64,000 bases of DNA from assembly GCF_029867415.1 (NCBI RefSeq), contig NW_026705929.1, forward strand, positions 62,001 to 126,000, written 5' to 3'. Position numbers and translations under genes: made by a program. Every line of letters starts with the position of its first letter. Position 1 is the stretch's first letter. Positions 48,701 through 58,000 of the stretch are shown one piece after another. The notes beneath the pieces were generated by a model, which was not told where the DNA came from, made no database searches, and saw only the letters and a list, made by a program, of their open reading frames with translations. This stretch comes from Vicia villosa (lineage: Eukaryota; Streptophyta; Magnoliopsida; Fabales; Fabaceae).

Positions 48701-49067
48701 TGAGAATAAGAAGGAACTCGGAGCACCCCTCTCGTCTTTAAATGATGCTAAGGCCTTCTTAGAAGCTGGTACTCCCCATAGTGCCTGGGGCAAGCTGATT
48801 GATGTCCATGAGAAGCGAGAGAAGTATGGCCTTGGGTATCAACCATCTTCGTCTACTCAGCTCAGCATAATTCCTGGAAAGAAGGTGATTCCCCCCATTT
48901 CTCAAGTGTTCGTCAGTGCAAGCACCAGCTCTGGAAGTCAGGTTCTCGCCGTGGATGATGATGACGAAGAAGATCTCTCCAGATTCATTTGCCATGCTGC
49001 GCCTGGACAGGAACTCAACAATTGGACTATCTTGGACATCCCCAGAGTCACTTTTATGGAGATGTAA
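45759..49067 (+). CDS. gag-pro: Ogre gag-protease ORF
   Basis: The in-frame ORF opens at an ATG at 45672, but the ATG at 45759 (MDQFEQNQAALRRDMD) is the more likely Gag start. It gives 1102 aa. The N-terminus is a short coiled coil. The retrotransposon gag core follows at about residues 120-260 ('PKFKVPDFDKYKG', 'MHFFQDSLTGAPLEWYMKLE', 'ESFKEYAQRWRELAARVQPP'). Then come a Pro/Gln/Tyr-rich linker and a zinc-knuckle-like 'CEFHSGAPGHTIEKC'. A five-copy 9-residue repeat (variants of STPLVIQAP) lies near 47545-47665. The aspartic protease carries 'RVLIDTGSSLNVMPKATLFK' and a downstream 'CLLGRPWIH'. The TAA at 49065-49067 overlaps a donor-like GTAATT, so the stop may be removed by splicing to reach pol. 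Confidence 0.93.
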   Translation: MDQFEQNQAALRRDMDIMGERMTQLMETLHVVVQGQEELRKSVAGLIKDTPTNSADGGVKTKEIPVEGIAKVVDDHHEVIDLEHDLTAELTETAKMYQALEERLKAVEVAKTSSFDTAALSLVPGIVIPPKFKVPDFDKYKGVTCLETHIRSYCRKMAAHAENEPLLMHFFQDSLTGAPLEWYMKLERANVSTWGGLVDAFLKQYHYNTAMAPSRAQLQNMSQKSEESFKEYAQRWRELAARVQPPLLDRELIDLFMGTLKGPYLQHMVSNTSPSFSDVVIIGERVENCVKAGTIQGVTSPGNSSSNGKKPYSGFMKKKEGETSTASVDQGRTPVYSAVPPPYYPMPYAVPNPYAPQAYAAAFPQPWMTPQQPFVPQQQVAAPQNRQQNPRPQGQRAPQRQRYPDRRIDPIPMPYAQLLPQLLAGQLVQLREMGPPPSPLPPGYDANARCEFHSGAPGHTIEKCKALKYKVQDLLDDKLISFTPTGPNVQNNPMPPHAGATNAIELCDDQILVNDVNEVRMPLAVVREYLMQQKVLCELHDYCLQCSSNPEECTRLKEEIQKVMDEGVLRVEKIIPDDEVAILEIPYSPADTTKAQSTPLIIHTPSTPLVIQAPSTPLAIQAPRTPLVIQVPDAPLTPSTSSLVPSPVSNSKAVPWSYNAVYIRGKKYDCPPVGNSSITNITGTSGITRSGRIFAAPLPLPKETNKDASAQAKGKQVAIDPPVTRNAQDVEQLLRIIKKSDYKVIDQLDQTQAKISILSLLVHSEAHRNALMKVLASAHVTQDITVPQFEGVVTNIAAGNCLGFCDEELPPEGRAYNKALHISVKCLDAVLSRVLIDTGSSLNVMPKATLFKLSMDGIMMRPCTMNVRAFDGSRRSVEGEIDLPVLIGPHMFYIAFYVMDINPSYTCLLGRPWIHAAGAVTSTLHQCLKFVVNDKIVVITGEEDLIVNNLASYRYVEVEEEIQETPFQALEIVSVDKLPVTENKKELGAPLSSLNDAKAFLEAGTPHSAWGKLIDVHEKREKYGLGYQPSSSTQLSIIPGKKVIPPISQVFVSASTSSGSQVLAVDDDDEEDLSRFICHAAPGQELNNWTILDIPRVTFMEM
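47545..47665 (+). repeat. 27-bp coding minisatellite in gag-pro
   Basis: Five in-frame copies of 'agtactcccttggtcattca' followed by 'ggctccg', encoding STPLVIQAP-type units between the zinc knuckle and the protease. Confidence 0.85.
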
Positions 49068-49309
49068 TTTTCTTGTTTCGATAAGTCATATGCTTCGCCC
49101 TAAGCATTTTGACCACTTGTATAAAGAAGGGCCCCCATGTTGTTTCAATTTGTTTAATATTGAATGAAAATCACATCTTCGCATGCAATTACTGTTCCAT
49201 TTCTTTCATTTTTGTTTTTTACTTTAAAAACTTTTTCAAAAATGGCAAAGCTTTTCTTTTTTTTCTTTTTATGTGTTGCATTCTAAGGCATAAATCATTC
49301 ATCGTGCAG
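49064..49309 (+). other. Predicted 246-bp intron between protease and RT
   Basis: The donor AT|GTAATT starts at 49064, inside the last sense codon of gag-pro. The acceptor GTGCAG ends at 49309, after a T-rich tract around 49240-49272. Counting bases, the exon parts join in the frame of the pol ORF and no stop lies between 49310 and the former ORF start at 49428. Ogre elements are known to have such a partially spliced intron, letting unspliced RNA make gag-pro and spliced RNA make gag-pro-pol. The site is my prediction from sequence. Confidence 0.7.
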
Positions 49310-52300
49310 ATCCGGCTCGAATTCCATCAAAAATGATAATGTTACAGTTCCACGTCTTAATATCCTTGAGAATCCAATTGACCAAGCTGATGAGGATAGT
49401 GGGGAGGATTGTGAAGTCCCTGAGGAATTGGCAAGACTTTTGAGACAAGAGGAGAAATCTATTCAGCCACATCAAGAAGCCATAGAAATCATCAACCTCG
49501 GTACAGAAGAAGCAAAGAGAGAGGTCAAGATAGGTGCCGCTTTGCAAAGTGATGTAAAGAGAAGGTTGATTGAGCTGCTTCGAGAGTATGTTGATATCTT
49601 CGCCTGGTCATATGAAGACATGCCTGGTTTAGACACGGATATAGTTATGCACATGCTACCTCTCAAACCAGAATGTCCGCCTGTAAAGCAAAAACCACGA
49701 AGAACTCGACCTGATATGGCTTTGAAAATCAAGGAAGAAGTTGAAAAACAGTTGAAGGCTGGTTTCCTATCTGTATGTGAATATCCTCCTTGGATTGCAA
49801 ACATCGTACCCGTTCCTAAGAAGGACGGAAAGGTACGCATGTGTGTTGACTACCGAGATTTAAATAGGGAAAGTCCAAAGGATGATTTCCCTTTGCCTCA
49901 TATTGATGTGCTAGTCGACAACACTGCTCAGTATTCGGTGCTTTCTTTCATGGATGGTTTTTCTGGCTATAATCAAATAAAGATGGCTCCTGAAGATATG
50001 ACCAAGACTACTTTTACGACTCCGTGGGGTACGTATTGTTATAAGGTGATGCCTTTTGGTCTTAAGAATGCTGGTGCAACATATCAACGAGCAATGGTGA
50101 CTCTCTTCCATGACATGATCCATAAAGAGATTGAGGTGTACGTCGATGATATGATTGCAAAATCCCAAACTGAAGAGGAACACTTGGTATATCTTGAGAA
50201 ACTGTTTGCTCGTCTGCGAAAATTCAAGTTGAGGCTTAATCCAAACAAGTGCACTTTTGGAGTGCGATCTGGAAAGTTACTTGGATTCATTGTGAGCCAA
50301 CGAGGGATTGAGGTCGACCCTGATAAAGTAAGAGCAATACAGAACATGCCAGCACCGAAGAATGAAAAAGAAGTTCGAGGGTTCCTTGGGAGATTGAATT
50401 ACATAGCCAGGTTCATTTCTCATCTCACTGACACTTGTGAACCCATCTTCAAACTGCTGCGCAAAAATCAAGATATCCGTTGGGATGGTCATTGTCAAGA
50501 GGCCTTTGAAAAAATCAAACAGTATCTCCAAGAGCCGCCAATTCTCATGCCTCCGGTCCCTGGGAGGCCGCTTCTTATGTACTTAACTGTGCTCGAAGGA
50601 TCTATGGGGTGTGTGCTGGGCCAACATGACGAGTCTGGTCGAAAAGAGTGCGCCATTTATTACCTGAGCAAAAAGTTTACCGATTGTGAATCCCGCTACT
50701 CACTACTCGAGAAAACTTGCTGTGCTTTGGTATGGGCTGCTCGCCGACTGAGGCAGTATATGTTGACTCACACCACTCTATTGATCTCCAAAATGGACCC
50801 GATAAAATACATCTTTGAAAAACCGGCTCTTACAGGAAGACTAGCCCGATGGCAAATGCTTTTATCAGAATACGACATTCAGTATGTCACGCAGAAGGCC
50901 ATCAAAGGAAGTGTCCTTGCGGATCATCTTGCTCATCAACCATTAGAAGAGTATCATTCAATGATGTTTGACTTTCCTGATGAAGATATCATGAAACTAG
51001 ATGATAATGAAGGACCCGAACCAGGAGAGCGATGGACTCTCACGTTCGATGGTGCATCAAATGCTATGGGCCATGGTATTGGGGCAGTTTTGACTTCTCC
51101 CCGTCAAACTCAAATCCCTTTCACAGCTAGAATATGCTTTGATTGCACAAACAATGTCGCAGAATACGAAGCTTGCATAATGGGTCTCGAAGCAGCCATT
51201 GATATGAGAATCAAGATCCTTGAGGTTTATGGGGATTCTGCCCTGGTTATACATCAAGTAAGAGGTGATTGGGAAACACGACACCCCAATTTAGTTCCTT
51301 ATAGGGACTATATCTTGGAGTTGTTGCCCGCTTTCGAGGAAATCACTTTCAATCACATCCCCCGAGAGGAAAATCAATTGGCAGATGCTTTGGCTACTTT
51401 GGCGGCTATGTTCAGAGTTAGCTCCCCTAAAGAAATGCCGGACATAACGATCCTCCGTTACAAAGAACCTGCACATGCATTCCCTGCCCACTGCCTCACT
51501 ACTGAAGACGTGTATGATGAAAAGCCATGGTATTACGACATCAAGAGGTATGTGGAGAAGCGAGAGTATCCCGAAGATGCTACGATTGGTGATAAGCGAA
51601 CGCTTCGAAGGCTAGCATCCAAATTCTTCTTGTCAGGAGACGTCCTGTACAAAAGAAACTATGATTCAGTTTTGCTCAGATGCATGGATAGACACGAAGC
51701 AGAATTGATCATGCGGGAAATTCATGAAGGATCTTTTGGAACTCATTCCAGTGGACATTCCATGGCCAAAAAGATCTTGCGAGCAGGATATTATTGGATG
51801 ACGATTGAAAGTGATTGTTATGTGTATGTGAAGAAATGTCACAAATGTCAAGTGTATGCTGACAGAATTCATGTCCCTCCAACTCCTCTGAATGTCCTGA
51901 CGTCGCCTTGGCCCTTTGCTATGTGGGGCATAGACATGATCGGACGGATAGAGCCGCAAGCTTCGAATGGACACCGATTTATTCTTGTTGCTATCGACTA
52001 CTTCACCAAATGGGTTGAAGCTGCTTCTTACAAGAACGTGACCAAGCAAGTCGTTACTCGCTTCATCAAGAAAGAGATTATATGCCGATATGGGGTTCCA
52101 AACAAGATCATCACTGATAATGGGTCCAATCTTAATAATAAGATGATGGCAGAGTTGTGTGAAGAGTTCAAGATTGAACATCACAATTCATCACCCTATC
52201 GGCCAAAGATGAATGGCGCAGTCGAAGCTGCTAAAAAGAATATAAAGAAGATTGTCCAGAAAATGGTTAGAACGTATAAAGATTGGCATGAGATGTTGCC

Positions 52301-52577
52301 ATTTGCTTTGCATGGCTATAGAACTTCGGTTCGTACTTCAACTGGGGCAACCCCCTTCTCTCTTGTCTACGGTATGGAGGCCGTACTACCTGTCGAAGTG
52401 GAAATTCCTTCGTTGAGAGTCTTGATGGACGCCAAACTCGATGAAACAGAATGGGTTCAAACGAGGCTTGATCATCTCAATCTAATTGAGGAGAAATGCT
52501 TATCTGCTATCTGCCATGGCCAGTTGTACCAAAAAAGGATCAAGAAAGCGTATGACAAGAAAATTCGGCCTCGATAA
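49310..52577 (+). CDS. pol: Ogre pol: reverse transcriptase, two RNase H domains, integrase (C-terminus cut by a stop)
   Basis: There is no natural ATG start; the frame is open from the predicted acceptor. RT spans about 49650-50350 with 'RMCVDYRDLNRESPKDDFPL', 'SFMDGFSGYNQI', 'PFGLKNAGATYQRAM' and the catalytic 'VYVDDMIAKS'. The first RNase H (about 50540-50940) lacks the usual first Asp ('YLTVLEGSMGCVLGQ') and looks degenerate. A second RNase H (about 51030-51420) has 'LTFDGASNAMGHGIGAVLTS', 'AEYEACIMGLEAA', 'YGDSALVIHQVRG' and 'ENQLADALATLA', with its acidic residues in place. Integrase (about 51690-52577) has the H/C zinc motif ('HEGSFGTHSSGHS', 'CHKCQVY') and catalytic acids in 'MWGIDMIG', 'ITDNGSNLNNK' and 'NGAVEAAKKNIKK'. 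TAA at 52575-52577 stops it early. Confidence 0.92.
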
Positions 52578-52775
52578 TTCCACACAGGAGACCTAGTCGT
52601 AAGGAAGATCTTGCCAATTCATACCGATCCAAGGGGCAAATGGACTCCCAACTATGAGGGACCATACATTGTGAAGAAAGCATTTTCAGGTGGTGCTTTA
52701 ATCCTGACAAAGATGGATGGGGAAGACGTTCCGCTTCCAGTCAATTCAGACTCAGTCAAAAAATACTACGCATAA
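52578..52775 (+). pseudogene. Integrase C-terminal tail after the premature stop
   Basis: In the same frame as pol, 65 codons follow the TAA: 'GDLVVRKILPIHTDPRGKWT', 'PNYEGPYIVKKAFSGGAL', ending 'SVKKYYA' and a stop at 52773-52775. This is the standard end of Tat-lineage integrases, so 52575-52577 is a single nonsense codon in an otherwise clean ORF. Confidence 0.88.
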
Positions 52776-52789
52776 AAGACCCGCTAGGT

Positions 52790-52995
52790 CGACGTACCTA
52801 GGAAAAAATAAGGGCATCCCGGCAAACCAAAAGGGTTTGGGCAAAAATTAGGGATAAAACAAAAAAAAAGAAAGAAAACGAATAACCCGCTAAGTTGAAA
52901 ACCCGAAAGGGCGACTTAGGCAAAAAGGGGCATCCCGCTGGATTGAAAACCCGAAAGGGCGATCCAGGCAAAAGTTAGGGATCAAAAGCGAGAGG
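52790..52995. repeat. Short repeats after pol ('gaaaacccgaaagggcga')
   Basis: Units of about 50 bases starting 'cccgctaagttgaaaacccg' and 'cccgctggattgaaaacccg' occur twice, followed by 'aggcaaaa' and 'ggggcat'. A diverged third version, 'cccgctaggtcgacgtacct', lies at 52780. Complementary arms (ggat...atcc, ctaagt...acttag) flank each core, so each unit could fold. Confidence 0.65.
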
Positions 52996-54140
52996 CTGCA
53001 GTCTGAATATCTTTCACAAAGACCACTATACGCCCTTGACAGAACGGATGGATCAATCCAACCATTACCCTTCTGAAGCAAAGCATTGAGAGGATCGAGG
53101 ATATGGGAACTGTAGCAATATCAGTTTTAATGGAAATCCGAGCATTTTTCTTTGCCATTTTGCTCTTTGCATTTTTAATTTTCTTTTTCGCAACTACCTC
53201 ATTTAGGAGTTGCTTCCTTGTACAGAAGCCTATTCACAGGCATTCCATCAATAAAATGATCTTTCGATGCAAAAGCTTTCTTTCTTTCTTTTCATTTTTG
53301 CACATGCGAGGTATGATTTAATTCGTTATTAAACATTGCATTGAAAGCATGGGGGCAATAATCACAAAATCAAAACGAAACATGATGTTACATAAACATA
53401 AAAGTGCTCTAAGGGGCACCATTTGCATCCAAACGTTGTTTTCTGTGCAGGTTGCAGGTTCTAGCCGTCATCTTGGCTCATGATATGTCACAGAGGTCAT
53501 CATCATCCCGCATGAAAGTTCCAGAGTATAACTCATCAGTACGGGTAAGCATGGAGCACATGAAAAGGTCCGTATCCCTCTCCCATATGGCAGACGAAGA
53601 GTGGTCTCTCAAAACTCATGACTCCCCAAGCAGCATAGGATGTAAGGAAAGTCGGGCGAAGTCACTTCCTCCCCAGCAGGGCTATGCTCTAACCCTCAAC
53701 ACAGTTCCCAATAGTCTTTGGCACTATGAGGTTGCCAAACGCCCATCTACAATGGCGTCTCAAGAGAATAAGCAACGGACCCCAATGGTCTTGCTCCCCT
53801 ATCACACCGATGCCTTTATTTGGCGCTCTGCATATAGTTTCCATTGCATATGACATTGCATCCTCAAAAGCGTAGCATATCCGTCAAAAGCAGAACATTA
53901 CGCCATAGAAAAAGTCAAACATGCATACGAAGCCTAAGCCAGATAATGCAAATCATCCCTCAATCAAGACAATGATACATCCCCACAAAAAGATTGTCCT
54001 TACAAACTCCAATTGATATCTGCTACTCCATTGCAAATCTCCTCCACCCACGGTGCCGATACTTGGTTTTCTCAATCCCCAGCCTAAGTGTTTTCAATAA
54101 TCTTCTCGTGCTCCGGCCTCGTTGTTTACCCTCATTCTTT
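52996..54140 (+). other. 3' untranslated region of the Ogre-like element
   Basis: Between pol and the 45-bp array there are only short ORFs without recognised similarity (53103-53321, 53452-53853). An acceptor-like 'ttttctgtgcag' ends at about 53450. I do not call genes here. Confidence 0.5.
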
Positions 54141-54142
54141 TC

Positions 54143-54750
54143 ATTCTTGTGGATCGTAGGTCCGTTGACCTTATCCTCATCTTTTTCATTCTCGTGGATC
54201 GTAGGTCCGTTGACCTTATCCTCATCCTTTGCATTCTTGTGGATCGTAGGTCCGTTGACCTTATCCTCATCTTTTTCATTCTTGTGGATCGTAGGTCCGT
54301 TGACCTTATCCTCATCCTTTGCATTCTTGTGGATCGTAGGTCCGTTGACCTTATCCTCATCTTTTTCATTCTCGTGGATCGTAGGTCCGTTGACCTTATC
54401 CTCATCCTTTGCATTCTTATGGATCGTAGGTCCGTTGACCTTATCCTCATCCTTTGCATTCTTATGGATCGTAGGTCCGTTGACCTTATCCTCATCCTTT
54501 TCATTCTTGTGGATCGTAGGTCCGTTGACCTTATCCTCATCCTTCGCATTCTTGTGGATCGTAGGTCCGTTGACCTTATCCTCATCTTTTTCATTCTCGT
54601 GGATCGTAGGTCCGTTGACCTTATCCTCATCCTTTGCATTCTTGTGGATCGTAGGTCCGTTGACCTTATCCTCATCTTTTTCATTCTTATGGATCTTAGG
54701 TCCGTTGACCTTATCCTCATCTTTTTCATTCTTGTGGGTCGTAGATCCTA
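54143..54750. repeat. 45-bp tandem repeat array, about 14 copies
   Basis: The unit 'ggatcgtaggtccgttgacc' followed by 'ttatcctcatctttttcattcttgt' repeats with exact 45-base spacing from 54151 to 54736. Units of type 'catctttttcattct' and 'catcctttgcattct' alternate over much of the array, giving a 90-base higher-order period; the last two copies are diverged. Because 45 is a multiple of three and the unit lacks stops, long ORFs run through it in four frames on both strands (53994-54809, 54122-54874, 54023-54754, 54094-54729). These are not genes. Variable tandem repeats in this position are known in Ogre elements and can seed satellites. Confidence 0.95.
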
Positions 54751-55055
54751 TCATTCCGTCGAACCCGTATTTTCAAATCACAGTTTCATACAACAATCAT
54801 TTCCATTGAGAACCTTGTATTGGCACTTTGGCTACGTTACAAGCTATCACCGTCCTTCCAATTACTCGTTGTAAATGTTTCCATCAGAAAAACAAAAAAA
54901 AAATCTCTTTCCCCAGCAGATATCGAGATAAAAATAAAGGAATAAAAACCACTCCATCTTTTCAGGACAAATTTCAGGTCTTGATATTTAATCTTCTTCC
55001 ATCTCGAATATTCGAAGGGCTGGCGCCAATCTCATTTTCGAGTATAAGACGATTA

Positions 55056-55067
55056 AATAGGGGCAGC
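55056..55067 (+). promoter_or_regulatory. Polypurine tract of the Ogre-like element
   Basis: 'aataggggcagc' directly precedes the 3' LTR start at 55068. Confidence 0.75.
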
Positions 55068-58000
55068 TGTCATACCCCAAATTTGTCCTAACCTATAACT
55101 TCTAACTGGCTTAGGTTTTGCCTTCATGTACATACATTACTTAGGTCATAACTCACACTCATGCATTCATATCATTGGTGCTATTCAAAGGCTAGCAAGA
55201 AAAGCTCTGTTGCAAAGAAGTTTGATCAGAGAATAAGAAAACAGAGGTATAATCATGTGGCTCTATGTTCATTAAAGTCCTCCTGGATTGGGGTGTCTCT
55301 CTGCTTCAAGTCAGGGAATTGATTGAAGAGTGCAAGCTTGCAAATCGTCTGGTTCTTTAAATCAGGGTTTCTTTGACCAAAGTCAACCAGTTAGCTTTCT
55401 GGTCAACATTTAATCAGGAATGGCTTCTATGTGTGGAAAACTTCTCATGCTGACCTTGTGGAGGTGTTTGTTTGACTGGAGTTGACTGGAAGAGATTTAA
55501 TCGGGAATTTCATCAATAGTCGGAAAAATCAGAACAGTTGACTTTTTGGTCAAAATCAGAAGAATTATTCAAATGTTGACTTTTGGTGGAAAATCGGGCA
55601 AGAAAATTCGAAGAATGGATAAAATTGGGAGTTTGACAAAAAGTTGCCAAAATAGCAAAAAGACAAGTTCCCAACACTTAGAAAAATTTTTGGAACTTTA
55701 AATCTTGATGAGCAGTCAACTTCGAGCCTGGATTACACGTGTCTAGAGGATTTATTTCAAAGAAAGTCAAACATCAATATTGTTCAAATCATGGAGGTGA
55801 ACAATTTTGTAGTTGACCTCTTTTCCATTTGAAGATCGGATCAAAAGTTATTCAAGATCAAAGTTGAACATTTTCATTGGAATACAAGTCAAATTGCAAG
55901 ACAAAATTCTGGGCAGTGTGACACGTTTCATCGAACAGGTGGTGTGCTAACTTTGAGATTGATTTCAGAGATATACAAGTGTGCTTTGAAAGGAATTTTG
56001 GTGTGAATCTACTCTTTTCTATGCCCTCTACCCAATGAAACAAGAATGAAGCAAATTGAGTGTGTGTTGAACCATTTATGAAGCCTCAAAGTCATGCCTT
56101 CATCAAGTCACCATTGCATGGCAAGTTGAGCCAAGTTCTAGGGCACGCGTGTGTCATTTCCACAAACACGTGGTGGGTCAGCTTTGAGTCCAATTATTAT
56201 TCTCCACAAATCTCCATTTTAAATAATCTTGGTATCAAAATCCCCCTTGCTACGTCCTCCTTCCAACGAGCCATGGATTACATCACTTGGACAAATGATG
56301 GACAAGTTAGGAAACCCCAAAGTCAGGCCTCGACCCAATCTCGCTTCTGCCAAGAACGTGAGCCTCAACCCAGGCCAGGTGCGTGTAAGCCAAGCAGGTG
56401 GGACATGGTGTTTTCATTGCATATTTTGAGTGACCTCCAGCCTTCATTCTAACAAACTTCCAACACCAATCCTTCTATACTCCATCCCCTCTTCTCATCG
56501 GGCCAAAGTTTAATCCAAACGGTGAAGTACATTGAGAATTATGTGTGTGCAAAGAGAGCTACATGAAGTGTTCTTGGTGCAAGGCATTGGCAAAAGGAAG
56601 AACATCCATCACTGCAAGGGCACGCATGTCTTTTCCATAAAATCCCATGCACATGCTGCTCATGTGAAAGGCTCACCAGAAGCTTACCACAAGTGCATAA
56701 CCTTCGTTCACTAAGCTTACGGGAAAGATTGACTACATCACGCTCCCACCATAACAACCATACACGCCCACCCCTCATATATAAGAATAACACCTTCACA
56801 ACTCAAGCCCTCTCTCACTTTTCACTCTCTCAAAAACCTCTCATCATTCTCTCTACCCTCACTTCACGATTCTCTTCACTCTCTCTACAAAAGAAAGAAA
56901 GTTTGTTACACTTTCTAACAAACTTCTTCATCTCAAAACCATCACCATCACCTTCAGCTTCATCCCCCACCTTCAACCATGACGAACGGCATCGCCACCT
57001 TGTAACCACCATGGCAACGACCTTCGTTTCCATCTTCATCATCTTCTCCGTATAACCGTCAACTCTATGTAACCTTCAAGACCTGTCATCATCATTCTAT
57101 CGCTTCCAAGATTCATCTCTGCAAAGTAATGTGATGTCATTCTCCAGTCAAGGATCTACGTGAGGTTCATAGTGCAAGCATCAACAACATCAAAGGCTCC
57201 GATCTGTGAAGCTTCGCTCTCGTTGCAATATCTCGAAACTAGTAAGCCTCACAGTCTCACTCAGCATGCATAGATGATAATCTTAGGTCATATAGAACTG
57301 GCTATGCGTTTTTAGATCTCATTACTTGATATGATTCTTGGATCTGTTATCAAAGATCGTTCTCTCTAAATTTCTGAGCATGTTCGAACTAAGAATGGAA
57401 GTATGAACCTCTGGATAGCATTAGTTTGCATTTTAGTAAAGGTTCCGGTGGCTTAGGGTTTTACAAACGCCTTCGGTTTAGGCGTTAGAAGAAGAATTAA
57501 CAAAAGATAATCGTGGATTCATGATCAGCGTAAAAAACCGAGTGGAAAGGCATGAGCTTTTTAAAATTCTGGAAAAAACGCCTGGTCTCCGCCGTGAAAC
57601 ACGTCGTAGAAGATGACCGGAGCGGTGCTCCGGCGACGGCTTTTTATTTTATTCTTTTTTCTCCGTCCGATGACGTGTAGCCTTGCTATTGGCTCCTATC
57701 CCATTCTCTGGCGTTTCTGTCTTATCCGCATGGTTAGCATGAGTGGTGGAGCATTCTGATTGGTGTGTAGATTCATGTTTGTCTTCTAGTGACTTAAAGG
57801 GTGACTTGACCTATTGATTTGTATGTGCATAAGAATTTCACGTTACCTTTTAATGAAACTATAGCACATAAATGAAAAGCACATGCCATAGTCAGTAATA
57901 AATGTAATTAATTGCTGAATGAAACAAAAATGGAAATAGAGTAGATGGTGTGATCGCTGGGCCTCACTTGTGGTGGGCCTGTAATGTTTTTTGATTGACA

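Noticed and set aside
53452..53853. 133-codon ORF in the 3' region of the Ogre-like element
   Set aside because: Low-complexity Ser-rich sequence with no recognised similarity; more likely untranslated region.
54023..54754. Long ORFs on both strands (up to 271 codons) through the 45-bp array
   Set aside because: They arise from a stop-free repeat whose length is a multiple of three. They have no start context or similarity and overlap each other in four frames.
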